This document shows, in pieces, positions 8,982 through 20,132 of a stretch of DNA of 64,000 bases. The notes under the pieces were generated by a model. It made no database searches. It was not told where the DNA came from and worked only from the letters and a program-made list of their open reading frames with translations. This stretch comes from Lichenibacterium minor (GTDB lineage: Bacteria > Pseudomonadota > Alphaproteobacteria > Rhizobiales > Beijerinckiaceae). The position numbers and the translations under genes were made by a program. The stretch's first letter is position 1; every line of letters starts with the position of its first letter. The stretch is from the NCBI RefSeq assembly GCF_004137685.1, contig NZ_QYBB01000015.1:1-64000 (forward strand), given 5' to 3'.

Positions 8982-10738
8982 GTGGGCTGGGCCCGGAACA
9001 GGGTCGACTCGAGCCGGTTCCGCAACAGGCGCAGGTCGGTGTTCTCCTCCTCGGGTTCGGCCTCGTCCTGATGGGGCCTGCCGCTCATCGACGCCCCGCG
9101 CCACCGCTCGACCACGGCCTTGATGAAGTCCGGGCTCGTCGGGTCGAGATGGGCGACGCCGAGGGCCCGCGACGCCTCGTTCTGGGGCAGGCCCGCTTCG
9201 GGCAACTGCCGGAACGTCAGGCGGACCGGGACCGACACGCCTTCCCCGAACGCCACCGCTTCCCCCGTCGCCAGCGTGGGAACGAAGGACAGGAGGTTCG
9301 CCGCGGCGTCCGACACCGCCGACCGCAGCAGCGCCTGGTCCCGCTCGTTGGCCATCCGCATGGCGAACAGCGTGCCGCATTGGGCGATGATCGTCGCATC
9401 GAGTTCCGCGGGCCGCTGCGTCACGAGGCCGAGGGAGACGCCGTATTTGCGCCCCTCGCGGGCGATGCGGATCAGCGCGCGTCGCGTCGGATTGAAGCCG
9501 GCGGTCAGGTCGGACGAGGCGTAGCGATGCGCTTCCTCGCACACGAGCAGCAACGGCACCGCGCCCTCGCTCCAGACGCCGAAATCGAAGGCGAGGCGGC
9601 ACAGCACGCACACGACGGCGTCCATGGTTTCGGCGGGCAGCCCCGCCATCTGCATGACGGTGATCGGCTTGCCCTTGGGGTCGAGCCTGAACAGGTTGGC
9701 CAGAATGGCGCCCATCGTGTCGCCGCCCACGTTGGCGTTCTCGAACATGAACGCGTAATGCGGGTTGTTGCGGATCGTCTCGATGCGCGCCATCAGCCGA
9801 TGGTAGTGCATCCGGGCGCCGCGGTTCTCGAGCCGGCCCATCCTTTCGTCGATCTGGGCGACGAGGTCCTGGATCGTATAGGGCACCGGGGTGTCGACCG
9901 TGTGGCCGGAGGATTTGACGTCCCCCTTGCGCCTGACCGTGCGGTCGACCGACTTGTACTGCGAGTAGAGCGCCTTGGCGATCGGGATGACTTCGGCGAG
10001 GATCTCGATCTCCTCGGCGACGGGCGGGCGCCCCCCGTAGACGACGTCCATCAGCTCTTCGAAGTTGAACAGCCAGAAGGGCAGCTTGACGCTGCGCGAC
10101 GTGACGACGTTGGCCCGGTTCCCGAAGCAGCGCCCATATTCATTGTGGCCGTCGATCAGGAAGATGCGCTGCTGATCGCGCGACGTCATGACCTCGTCGA
10201 GGATCACCGCCATGCCGCTCGACTTGCCTACCCCCGTCGTGCCCAGGAGGGCGAAGTGCTTGTTCACCAGGCCTTCCACGTCGATGCAGGCCGGCAATGC
10301 GTCGTCCTGGTGGAGCAGGCCCACCGTCGCCAACGCGGCATCCTCCGTCGCGTAGATCAGCCGGAGGTCGGACGAGGACAGCGGGATGGCCTCGTCGCCG
10401 ATGGCGGGATATTCCGACACGCCCCGCTTGAAGCGGCGCACCCCGTTCCGTCCCTGCCGGATCTCGCCCATCAGGTCGACCAGGATGGACGCTTCGAAGC
10501 CCCGATCGCGCGCCCCGACGGGGAGGTCCGCCGTCGCTTCCGTCACCATGGCGACGATGAACGAGCGGCCGATCCGCAGGCCGACGAACCGGCCCACCGT
10601 CGACGAATGCTGCGCCACCCGGTGCTTCGCCGACATCACACCTATGCTGGCCCGCGAACCCGTCACGCCGATGACGCGGCCGAAAGGGGCGGCATTCGCC
10701 GCGTCCACCGAGACTTGATGCGTTTGGTCGTCGTTCAT
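8978..10738 (-). CDS. HerA/DUF87-type DNA-translocating ATPase
   Basis: A 586-residue ATPase of the HerA/FtsK clan. The N-terminal region (about 20-130) has the pattern of a HAS-barrel (FGRVIGVTGSRASIGV... VGRFVGLRIG). The RecA-like domain has Walker A GTTGVGKSS (K172) and Walker B LLLVCEEAHRY near residue 400, followed by GLVTQRPAELDATIIAQCGT, typical of HerA. Hexameric HerA translocates on DNA and usually partners with the nuclease NurA or a defence effector. No nuclease is seen here; the only partner is the overlapping GGDEF-EAL gene. The start chosen is ATG at 10738; an open frame continues 16 codons upstream without better signals. Confidence 0.88.
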   Translation of the reverse strand: MNDDQTHQVSVDAANAAPFGRVIGVTGSRASIGVMSAKHRVAQHSSTVGRFVGLRIGRSFIVAMVTEATADLPVGARDRGFEASILVDLMGEIRQGRNGVRRFKRGVSEYPAIGDEAIPLSSSDLRLIYATEDAALATVGLLHQDDALPACIDVEGLVNKHFALLGTTGVGKSSGMAVILDEVMTSRDQQRIFLIDGHNEYGRCFGNRANVVTSRSVKLPFWLFNFEELMDVVYGGRPPVAEEIEILAEVIPIAKALYSQYKSVDRTVRRKGDVKSSGHTVDTPVPYTIQDLVAQIDERMGRLENRGARMHYHRLMARIETIRNNPHYAFMFENANVGGDTMGAILANLFRLDPKGKPITVMQMAGLPAETMDAVVCVLCRLAFDFGVWSEGAVPLLLVCEEAHRYASSDLTAGFNPTRRALIRIAREGRKYGVSLGLVTQRPAELDATIIAQCGTLFAMRMANERDQALLRSAVSDAAANLLSFVPTLATGEAVAFGEGVSVPVRLTFRQLPEAGLPQNEASRALGVAHLDPTSPDFIKAVVERWRGASMSGRPHQDEAEPEEENTDLRLLRNRLESTLFRAQPT

Positions 10739-11541
10739 CTCAGAAGGCCACCCGGTCCGACGAAGTTCTGTCCGCCACTTGAGCACCGGAGTGAGAAGAA
10801 AGTGCTATCGCCTCTCGTTAAGGCCCGTGAAGGCTAACCCGGCCTTAACTCCCCGGACCTCGCAGCGGGACCTCCGACACTCCGGTGTTTCTCGGGGCGC
10901 TCTGCCTCGCGGGGAAGGATCGTCGGCGCCCGTCGAGCCGACGCGGCCCCGGTGCGGGGCTCGTCGTCGCGACCCGATGCGGGATCGGGCTGCAACGGCC
11001 GGGCCGGGTCGCCACCCGACTCGCAGGCATCGTTGCAGGCCATCACAGGAGCCCGGGACGCCGGTCGCGACGGTCATCCCCGCTCAGGCCGCGGGCCGTG
11101 CCAGACCCCGAAGGGGACGCGCAGCCACAAGGCCGAGGGCCGGTGCGCCGACGGGAGCACTCGAGGCGAGGGGCCGACGACGGCCGTGTGACGGTGCATC
11201 GCGTCGACGGGACCACCGCTTCGGGGCGTGGCGCGACCGCCCTCGACCGCCCCGAGTGGGTGGGGAAGCGGAACGGCTGTTGCTTGGGGGGGACCGGCGC
11301 GACGGCGGATGTCCGTGCGCAGAACACCGACCCTCGTTTCGTGGAGCAGGGGCTCGTTCGCCGCGGCCGTGCGATCGTCGACGGGGCCTGAGAGACACGG
11401 CCAACCGCGAGCGGGGGAACGCACGGGCCCGACGGCGTTCACGCGCCGTTTACGCGTCGCCGTCCGACCGCGTCTCGATCGTTCACGCCGATCAGGCCCA
11501 TCACAGCACTCCCGGCGGCTTCCGCCGCGAGAGGCTTTCCC
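10739..11541. other. Long intergenic region upstream of kdp
   Basis: This is 803 bases between the divergently transcribed HerA-like gene and the kdp operon. It should hold both promoters, including any KdpE-controlled promoter. Several frames stay open because of high GC, but none has family-like sequence or a supporting ribosome binding site. I could not place a promoter with confidence. Confidence 0.5.
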
Positions 11542-11625
11542 ATGCTCGACCTCGCTTTCCTGGCCACCGGCGCGGCCCTGTTCGCCTTGGCTGCCGCCTA
11601 CGCGGCGGCCTGCGACCGCCTGTGA
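11542..11625 (+). CDS. Small membrane protein preceding kdpF
   Basis: A 27-residue single-span membrane peptide beginning [20 protein letters not shown] and ending CDRL. It starts at an ATG after AGAGGC and ends immediately before the kdpF candidate, which may even start at a GTG overlapping its stop codon. Similar tiny hydrophobic ORFs ending in a charged CxRL-like tail occur, to my recollection, upstream of kdpFABC in other Rhizobiales. It has no known function; a role in Kdp complex assembly or stability is only inferred from position. Confidence 0.6.
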   Translation: MLDLAFLATGAALFALAAAYAAACDRL

Positions 11626-11633
11626 GCCACGCC

Positions 11634-11720
11634 GTGAGCGAACCCCTGATCGGACTCGCGGTCGCGGCCTGCCTGGGCCTCTACCTGCTCGTCACCCTCA
11701 TCCGCCCCGAACGCTTCTGA
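11634..11720 (+). CDS. kdpF: Potassium-transporting ATPase small subunit KdpF
   Basis: A 28-residue membrane peptide (ending [10 protein letters not shown]) that stabilises the KdpFABC complex. One transmembrane helix and the C-terminal Pro-Glu-x-Phe fit the KdpF family. The start chosen is GTG at 11634; GTG at 11622, overlapping the previous stop, would add four residues. It lies 38 bases before kdpA. Confidence 0.85.
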   Translation: MSEPLIGLAVAACLGLYLLVTLIRPERF

Positions 11721-11727
11721 AAGGGAC

Positions 11728-11746
11728 GCCGGCCTCCGAGGCCGGC
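11728..11746 (+). promoter_or_regulatory. GC-rich hairpin between kdpF and kdpA
   Basis: A perfect 7-base inverted repeat (GCCGGCC-TCCGA-GGCCGGC) lies in the 38-base gap just before the kdpA start. There is no T tract, so it is not a standard terminator. It could modulate kdpA translation or protect an mRNA end; this is inferred from position only. Confidence 0.4.
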
Positions 11747-11758
11747 GGGACATCACCA

Positions 11759-13468
11759 ATGACCATCGTGGGTTGGCTACAGATCGCCATCGTCCTCTTC
11801 GCCGTCCTGGCCGCCGCCGCGCCGCTCGGCGGCTACATCGCCCGCGTCATGGCGGGCGAGCGCACCCTCCTGTCGCCGGTGCTCGCCCCCGTGGAGCGCG
11901 CCTTCTACGCCGCCATGGGCGTCGACCCACGCCGCGAGCAGGGCTGGCGCGGCTACACGCTCGCCATGCTGGCCTTCTCGGCCGCGGGCTTCTTCTCCCT
12001 CTACGCGCTGCAGCGGCTGCAGGCCGTGCTGCCGCTGAACCCGCAGGGGTTCGACGGCGTCGCGCCCGACCTCGCCTTCAACACGTCGCTGAGCTTCGTC
12101 ACCAACACGAACTGGCAGAACTATTCGGGCGAGACCACGATGGGCAACCTCGTGCAGATGCTCGGCCTGACGACGCACAATTTCGTGTCGGCCGCCACCG
12201 GCCTGGCGGTGGCCTTCGCGGTGGTCCGCGCCTTCGCGCGCTCGGAAGCGGCGACGCTCGGCAACTTCTGGGCCGACCTCACCCGCGGCACGCTCTACCT
12301 GCTGCTGCCGATGGCGGTCGTCACCGCGCTGGTGATGGTGGCGCTCGGCGTGCCGCAGACGCTGGCGGGATCCGTCGACGCGGCGACGCTCGAAGGCGCC
12401 AAGCAGGCCCTCGCGATCGGCCCGGTGGCGAGCCAGGAGGCCATCAAGGAGCTCGGCACCAACGGCGGAGGCTTCTTCAACGCCAATTCCGCCCATCCGT
12501 TCGAGGACCCGAGCGTGTGGACGCTGATGCTCCAGATCTGGGCCCTCCTGGTCATCCCGGTGGCGACGGTGTTCGCCTTCGGCCGCGCCATCGGCCGGCC
12601 CGCGGAAGGGCGCGCCCTGCTCGCCGCCATGGGCGTCGTGCTCCTGCTCGGCACCGCGGTCGTCTACGGCGCGGAATGCTTCGGCGACCCCATCGTCCAC
12701 GCGCTCGGCGTCGGCGCCGCCGGGGGCAACATGGAAGGCAAGGAGGTCCGCTTCGGGCAGGCCCTGTCGGCGCTCTTCACCGCCGCCACCACCGGCACGT
12801 CCACGGGCGCGGTCGCCACGATGCACGATTCGCTGACGCCGCTCGGCGGCCTGGTGCCGCTGTTCAACATGCTGCTCGGCTGCATCACCCCCGGCGGCGT
12901 CGGCTCGGGCCTCTACGGTATCCTGGTGCTGGCCGTCGTCGCGGTCTTCGTGGCCGGGCTGATGGTGGGGCGCACGCCGGAATACCTCGGCAAGCGGATC
13001 GAGGCGCGCGAGATGAAGCTCGCCATGCTGGCGGTGCTGATCTACCCGCCGCTCGTGCTCGGCTTCACGGCCGCCTCGCTGCTGCTGAAGACCGGCCTCG
13101 ACAGCCTCAACAACGCCGGCCCGCACGGCTTGTCGGAAGTGCTCTACGCTTATGCGTCGACCACGGCCAACAACGGCTCGGCCTTCGCGGGGCTCAACGG
13201 CAACACGCCCTGGTTCAACACGTCCCTCGGCATCGCCATGATGCTCGGCCGCTTCGCCTACCTGGTGCCCGTGCTGGCGCTGGCCGGCTCGCTCGCCGCC
13301 AAGAAGAAGGCTCCCGCTTCCGCCGGCACCTTCCCGACCGACGGCCCGCTCTTCGTCGGCCTGCTGCTCGGCGTGATCGCGATCCTCTACCTGCTGCAAT
13401 ATTTCCCCGCCCTGGCCCTGGGCCCCGTCGTCGAGCACTTCTCGATGATCGCCGGCCAGACCTATTGA
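11759..13468 (+). CDS. kdpA: Potassium-transporting ATPase potassium-binding subunit KdpA
   Basis: A 569-residue integral membrane channel-like subunit that selects and conducts K+ in the KdpFABC pump. Around ten hydrophobic helices are visible. The four selectivity-filter regions are recognisable: [14 protein letters not shown] (about 112-125), [32 protein letters not shown] and [14 protein letters not shown]. Length and motifs are normal. It is the third ORF of the kdp operon, followed after 10 bases by kdpB. Confidence 0.97.
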   Translation: MTIVGWLQIAIVLFAVLAAAAPLGGYIARVMAGERTLLSPVLAPVERAFYAAMGVDPRREQGWRGYTLAMLAFSAAGFFSLYALQRLQAVLPLNPQGFDGVAPDLAFNTSLSFVTNTNWQNYSGETTMGNLVQMLGLTTHNFVSAATGLAVAFAVVRAFARSEAATLGNFWADLTRGTLYLLLPMAVVTALVMVALGVPQTLAGSVDAATLEGAKQALAIGPVASQEAIKELGTNGGGFFNANSAHPFEDPSVWTLMLQIWALLVIPVATVFAFGRAIGRPAEGRALLAAMGVVLLLGTAVVYGAECFGDPIVHALGVGAAGGNMEGKEVRFGQALSALFTAATTGTSTGAVATMHDSLTPLGGLVPLFNMLLGCITPGGVGSGLYGILVLAVVAVFVAGLMVGRTPEYLGKRIEAREMKLAMLAVLIYPPLVLGFTAASLLLKTGLDSLNNAGPHGLSEVLYAYASTTANNGSAFAGLNGNTPWFNTSLGIAMMLGRFAYLVPVLALAGSLAAKKKAPASAGTFPTDGPLFVGLLLGVIAILYLLQYFPALALGPVVEHFSMIAGQTY

Positions 13469-13478
13469 GACCCGCACC

Positions 13479-15533
<2,055 letters not shown>

Positions 15534-15538
15534 CCGCC

Positions 15539-16168
15539 ATGCCGTCCCACCTCCGCCCGGCCGTAGCCTCGGTCGTGCTCTTCTCAGCCCTCACCGGCCT
15601 CGCCTATCCGTTCGCCATCACCGGCATCGCGCAGGCGCTGATGCCCCGGCAGGCCAACGGCAGCCTGATCGCCCGCGGCGACGGGTTCGTGGGCTCGACC
15701 CTGGTCGGGCAAAGCTTCACCGCCGACCGCGACTTCCACGGCCGCCCCTCCGCCACCCAGGCTGTCGACCCCGCCGACGGCACCAGGACCGTCGACGCCC
15801 CCTACAATGCCGCCAACTCGGGCGGCTCGAACCTCGGCCCGACCTCGCAGAAGCTCGTCGACCGGGTGAAGGCCGCCGTGGCGGCGCTCGGCGGCGGGCC
15901 GGACCATCCCGTGCCGGCCGACGCCGTCACCACATCGGCCTCGGGCCTCGACCCGGACATCACCCCCGCCGACGCGGCCGCGCAGGCGGCGCGGGTGGCG
16001 GCGGCCCGCGGCCTGCCGCTCGACAGGGTGGTGGCGCTGGTGCGCGACGGCACACAGGGGCCGGGCCTCGGGATCTTCGGCGAAGCGCGGGTGAACGTGC
16101 TCGGCCTCAACCTCGCGCTCGACGCCGCCGGCGGGGCCACGACGCCGCCGCAGAAACCTGGTCGATAG
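15539..16168 (+). CDS. kdpC: Potassium-transporting ATPase subunit KdpC
   Basis: A 209-residue KdpC, a single N-terminal membrane helix (about 8-30) with a periplasmic domain containing GQSFTADRDFHGRPSAT and SASGLDPDITPADAAAQAARVA, the signature of the family. It supports assembly and substrate affinity of the pump. ATG at 15539 was chosen; a GTG at 15530 overlapping the kdpB stop would add three residues. The C-terminus has a short Ala/Pro-rich extension. Confidence 0.96.
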   Translation: MPSHLRPAVASVVLFSALTGLAYPFAITGIAQALMPRQANGSLIARGDGFVGSTLVGQSFTADRDFHGRPSATQAVDPADGTRTVDAPYNAANSGGSNLGPTSQKLVDRVKAAVAALGGGPDHPVPADAVTTSASGLDPDITPADAAAQAARVAAARGLPLDRVVALVRDGTQGPGLGIFGEARVNVLGLNLALDAAGGATTPPQKPGR

Positions 16169-16174
16169 GGCGCG

Positions 16175-18910
16175 ATGCACCCCACGGCCGACCTCCGCCC
16201 CGATCCCGACGCCCTGCTGGCCGCCGCCCGCTCGTCCGAGCGCGGCCGGCTGAAGGTTTTCCTCGGCGCGGCGCCCGGCGTCGGCAAGACCTACGCCATG
16301 CTGGCCGGCGCGGCGCGGCTCAGGCGGGCGCAGGTCGATGTCGCGGTGGGCGTGGTCGAAACCCACGGCCGCGCCGAAACCGAGGCGCTGATCGCTGGCC
16401 TGGAGGTGCTGCCGCGGCGCCAAACGCTGTATCGGGGCACGGTACTCGACGAGTTCGACATCGATGCCGCCCTCGCACGCCGCCCGGCGCTGCTCGTGGT
16501 GGACGAGCTCGCCCACACCAACGCGCCGGATTCGCGCCACCCCAAGCGCTACCAGGACGTCGAGGAGCTGCTCGCCGCCGGCATCGACGTGTGGACCGCC
16601 GTCAACATCCAGCACGTCGAAGGGCTGTCCGACGTCGTGTCGCGCATCACGGGCGCGACGGTGCGCGAAACCATCCCCGACACCGTCATCGAGCGGGCCG
16701 AGGAGGTGGTGGTGGTCGACATCACCCCGGCCGAGCTGATCGCGCGGCTCGCCGAGGGCCGCATCTACCTGCCCGAGACCGCGCGCCGCGCCGCGCAGGG
16801 CTTCTTCAAGCCGGGCAACCTCACGGCGCTGCGCGAGCTGGCGCTGCGGCGCACCGCGGACCGCGTCGACGACCAGATGATCGACCACCTGCGCGCCAAC
16901 GCCATCCAGGGCGCTTGGCCGAGCGCGGAGCGGCTGATGGTCTGCGTCGGCGCCGACCCGTCCTCGGAGGCCGTGGTGCGGGCCGCGGCGCGCATCGCGT
17001 CCGGCCTCAACGCGCCCTGGACGGCCGTGACGCTGGAGCGCATCGGCCGCGAGGTCGCCGACGCGCAGGCGCTGCGGCGCATCGACGACGTGCTGGAACT
17101 CGCCGAGCGGCTCGGCGCCGACACCCGGCGCCTCGCCGGGCGCGACCTCGTCGAGGAGATCACCGGCTATGCCCGGCGCAACAACATCACCCAGATCGTC
17201 ATCGGCCGCTCCAAACCCGCGCGCTGGCCTGGCCCCTGGGGCGCCGCCGGCCTGACCGACGCCCTGCTGCGCCGCGCGTCCGACATCGCCGTGCACGTCG
17301 TGGTGGGCGAGGGGCCGCCGAAACCCGCCGCGACGGCGGGTCGCCGCGACGCCACGGACGCCGCCGCGCTGACGCGCGGCGTCCTCGGCGCGGTCGCGGC
17401 GGTGGGCTGCGCGGTCGCGTGCGGCCTCCTGACGACGCGCTTCATGGCGCTGCCGGAAGTGCCCATGCTGTTCCTGGCGGCCGTGCTGGTGACGGCCGTG
17501 ACCCTGGGGGTCTGGCCCGCCGTCGCGGCGGCGATGCTGGCTTTCCTGAGCTACAACTTCTTCTTCATCCCGCCGGTCTATTCCTTCACGGTGGCCGAGC
17601 CCCGCGAAGTGCTGAGCCTCGCCGTGTTCCTGCTCGTCGCCGTGACGACGGGCGGCCTCGCCGGCCGGGTGCGCGAGAACGCCGAGGCCGCCAAGAAGCG
17701 GATCCTCACCATCCAGGCCCTCTACGACCTCAGCCGCAAGCTCAGCGGCGCCACGCAGCTCGACGACGTGCTCTGGGTCGTGGCCCGCCAGGCCGCCGAG
17801 GCCGTCCGGGGCCAGGTGGTGATCCTGCTCCCCGGGAGCGGGACGGCGGAAGCGCGCCGCGACCTCCAGGTGAGGGCCGCCTTCCCGCCCGAGGACGCCC
17901 TGCAGCCCGGCGATGCCGCGGCCGCCCGCTGGGCCTACGACCGCGGCGAGGCGGCGGGCTGGCGCACCGCCACGCTGCCCGATGCCCGGCTGCGCTTCCT
18001 GCCCATCCGCACGGCGCGGGGCACGATGGGCGTGCTCGGCTTCGAGCCGGCCGACCGGGCGCGCGAGATCCCGTCGGACGACGCCCGTGCCTTCGCGGCG
18101 CTGCTCGACCAGGCCGGCATCTCGCTCGAACGCGCGGCCCTCGTGGCCCAGGCGCGCGCCGGCGAAGCGCTGGCCGAGCGCGAGCGGCTGCAGGCGACGC
18201 TGCTGTCGTCGCTGTCGCACGACCTGCGCACCCCGCTGTCCTCCATCCTCGGCGCCGTGACGAGCCTGCGCGGCTACGGCGACCGGATGCCGGCCGGCGA
18301 CCGCGCCGACCTGCTCGCCGCCGTCGAGGAGGAAACGCGCAAGCTGGCGCGCTTCGTGGCCAACCTGCTCGACATGACCCGCGTCGAAGCGGGCATGCTC
18401 GACCTCCGGCGCGGCTGGATGGACGTCGAGGAGGTGGCGGCCGCCGCCGCCGCCCGCGCCCGGCGCGCCTTCCCGGCACGGACGCTCGACCTGTCGATCC
18501 CGGACGACCTGCCGCTCGTGCGGGGCGACGCCGGGCTGTTCGAGCAGGTGGTCTTCAACCTGCTCGACAATGCCGACAAGTACAGCGCGCCCGGCACGCC
18601 GACGCGGCTCGCGCTGCGCGCGGACGGGCCATCGGTCGCCGTGACGGTGGAGGATCGCGGCTGCGGCATCCCCCCGGCGGACCTCGACCGGGTGTTCGGC
18701 AAGTTCACCCGCCTCGGCGAGGGGGACGGACGCCCGGCCGGCACCGGGCTCGGCCTCGCCATCGCCAAGGGCGTGGTGGAGGCTTTGGGCGGCACGATCC
18801 GCGCCGAAAGCCCGGCCGCCGAGGGGCGCGGCACCCGGTTCGTGGTGCGCCTGCCGGTGTCGGAGACGGAGCCGGGGCACCCCCGCCTGCTCGCGGGGGC
18901 GGAAGGGTGA
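16175..18910 (+). CDS. kdpD: Potassium-sensing histidine kinase KdpD
   Basis: A 911-residue sensor kinase. The N-terminal KdpD domain (about 20-230) has a Walker-like GAAPGVGKTYAML and VVDELAHTNAP. A USP-like domain (about 250-370) follows, then four closely spaced membrane helices (about 400-500), a GAF-like segment (about 525-660), HisKA with SLSHDLRTPLSSI (phospho-acceptor His) and HATPase (NLLDNADKYS, DRGCGIP, GTGLGLAIAKG). It phosphorylates KdpE when K+ is limiting. It starts 6 bases after kdpC and overlaps kdpE by 4 bases. Confidence 0.96.
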   Translation: MHPTADLRPDPDALLAAARSSERGRLKVFLGAAPGVGKTYAMLAGAARLRRAQVDVAVGVVETHGRAETEALIAGLEVLPRRQTLYRGTVLDEFDIDAALARRPALLVVDELAHTNAPDSRHPKRYQDVEELLAAGIDVWTAVNIQHVEGLSDVVSRITGATVRETIPDTVIERAEEVVVVDITPAELIARLAEGRIYLPETARRAAQGFFKPGNLTALRELALRRTADRVDDQMIDHLRANAIQGAWPSAERLMVCVGADPSSEAVVRAAARIASGLNAPWTAVTLERIGREVADAQALRRIDDVLELAERLGADTRRLAGRDLVEEITGYARRNNITQIVIGRSKPARWPGPWGAAGLTDALLRRASDIAVHVVVGEGPPKPAATAGRRDATDAAALTRGVLGAVAAVGCAVACGLLTTRFMALPEVPMLFLAAVLVTAVTLGVWPAVAAAMLAFLSYNFFFIPPVYSFTVAEPREVLSLAVFLLVAVTTGGLAGRVRENAEAAKKRILTIQALYDLSRKLSGATQLDDVLWVVARQAAEAVRGQVVILLPGSGTAEARRDLQVRAAFPPEDALQPGDAAAARWAYDRGEAAGWRTATLPDARLRFLPIRTARGTMGVLGFEPADRAREIPSDDARAFAALLDQAGISLERAALVAQARAGEALAERERLQATLLSSLSHDLRTPLSSILGAVTSLRGYGDRMPAGDRADLLAAVEEETRKLARFVANLLDMTRVEAGMLDLRRGWMDVEEVAAAAAARARRAFPARTLDLSIPDDLPLVRGDAGLFEQVVFNLLDNADKYSAPGTPTRLALRADGPSVAVTVEDRGCGIPPADLDRVFGKFTRLGEGDGRPAGTGLGLAIAKGVVEALGGTIRAESPAAEGRGTRFVVRLPVSETEPGHPRLLAGAEG

Positions 18911-19605
18911 CGGCCGGCTCGCATTACGTCCTCGTCGTCGACGACGAGCCGCAGATCCACCGGTTCCTGCGCCCGACCCTGCAGGCGGAGGGCTACCGCG
19001 TCGAGGCGGCGACGACGGGCCGGGATGCCCTCGCCATGGCGGCCCGGGCCGAACCCGACCTCGTGCTGCTCGACCTCGGACTCCCCGACATGGACGGGCT
19101 CGAGGTGCTGCGCGCGCTGAGGGCGAGATCGCAGGTCCCGGTGGTGATCCTGTCGGCCCGCCACGCCGAAGGCGCCAAGGTGGCGGCGCTCGACGCCGGC
19201 GCCCACGACTACGTCGACAAGCCCTTCGGGGTGGCCGAGCTGATGGCACGGATCCGCGCGGCGCTGCGTCACGCCGTGGCGGCGAGCGGGACGACCGCGG
19301 TCTTCTCCGCTGGAGATCTCGTGGTCGACACCTTGGCACACCGCGTGACGCTGCGCGGCGAGGTCGTGAAGCTGACCCCGAAGGAATACGACCTGCTCCA
19401 CGTCTTGGCGCGCCATGCGGGGCGCGTCGTCACGCACCAGCAGATCCTCAACGTCGTCTGGGGGCCCGCTCACGCGGAAGACGCACAATACCTCCGGGTC
19501 TTCGTTCGCCGCCTGCGCCGCAAGATCGAGACCGAACCCGCCGTGCCGAAACTGCTTCTCACGGAATCCGGAGTCGGCTACCGGCTCGAAGCGCCCGAGG
19601 TTTGA
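18907..19605 (+). CDS. kdpE: Response regulator KdpE
   Basis: A 232-residue OmpR-family regulator starting at a GTG that overlaps the kdpD stop (GTGA). The receiver has the acidic pair VVDDEP, phospho-acceptor in LLDLGLPDMDG and VDKPFG. The winged-helix domain (about 130-228) has LTPKEYDLLHVLARH and RRLRRKIE. It activates the kdp promoter when phosphorylated by KdpD. The whole kdpFABCDE set is one plus-strand unit, so it is likely autoregulated. Confidence 0.95.
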   Translation: MTAGSHYVLVVDDEPQIHRFLRPTLQAEGYRVEAATTGRDALAMAARAEPDLVLLDLGLPDMDGLEVLRALRARSQVPVVILSARHAEGAKVAALDAGAHDYVDKPFGVAELMARIRAALRHAVAASGTTAVFSAGDLVVDTLAHRVTLRGEVVKLTPKEYDLLHVLARHAGRVVTHQQILNVVWGPAHAEDAQYLRVFVRRLRRKIETEPAVPKLLLTESGVGYRLEAPEV

Positions 19606-19747
19606 ACGGGGCGCGTCCCCCACGAGACAGTCTGCGAGGCCAGCGGTTCCGTCGATGGACCGCTGGGGCGCGAGCCGCGGAAGTACGCCACCCATATCGC
19701 GATCGCACCGTCGTCGATCGGTCCGTTCTCGGGCGGAGGGGTCGAGC

Positions 19748-20075
19748 CGGAGGGAGCGCGCCGAGGCGGGCGAAGGCCCCGCCCGCAGAAGCGAGCGGTC
19801 CGGCACGGCAGTCGGTGCCGAGCCGCACCGACTGCACGGCGCCGAGCACGATGGCGTGGCTGTGCCGTTCGATGGTTTCCTCGACGTGGCTGTGGACCAC
19901 AGCCAAGGCGCCGACGAGGGAAGGCGCTCGTCACGGTCGTGCCCGTGCGCTCGAGGCCGGTGCGCTCGAGGCCGGTGCCCGCCGTCATGATCGACACGCC
20001 ACCCGCTGCGGCCCGCAGGGCGAGGTGCAGGTCGTCGGCCAGGGAGGAGGGGGACAGGAGAGCGTCCGAGCGAGC
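19748..20075 (-). pseudogene. Decayed flavin reductase gene (SsuE/HpaC-like role)
   Basis: Reading the minus strand from about 20070 gives a flavin-reductase-like N-terminus (LRAAAGGVSIMTAGTGLERT), in which GLERT is repeated twice (a 15-base tandem duplication at 19945-19974 on the plus strand). After TVTSAF the frame shifts, and the sequence continues with GALAVVHSHVEETIERHSHA and IVLGAVQSVRLG, which matches the C-terminal region of the same family. Roughly 70-90 codons of the middle are missing, so FMN binding is lost. It lies just downstream of ssuD, where a flavin reductase partner is expected. Coordinates are approximate and no intact start is visible. Confidence 0.7.
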
Positions 20076-20132
20076 TCCGAGGGTCCGGATTTTCGGAAAG
20101 CCCGGGCCCGAGGCGTCGCCGGCACCTGCGTT

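Noticed and set aside
7044..9071. 675-codon plus-strand frame opposite the GGDEF-EAL gene
   Set aside because: The minus strand encodes intact GGDEF and EAL motifs; the plus-strand product is low-complexity and matches nothing.
9071..10837. 588-codon plus-strand frame opposite the HerA-like gene
   Set aside because: The opposite strand has both Walker motifs and family context; this frame is a shadow.
19945..19974. 15-base tandem repeat as a CRISPR or regulatory repeat
   Set aside because: There are only two copies without spacers, and it is explained as a duplication inside the decayed flavin reductase.
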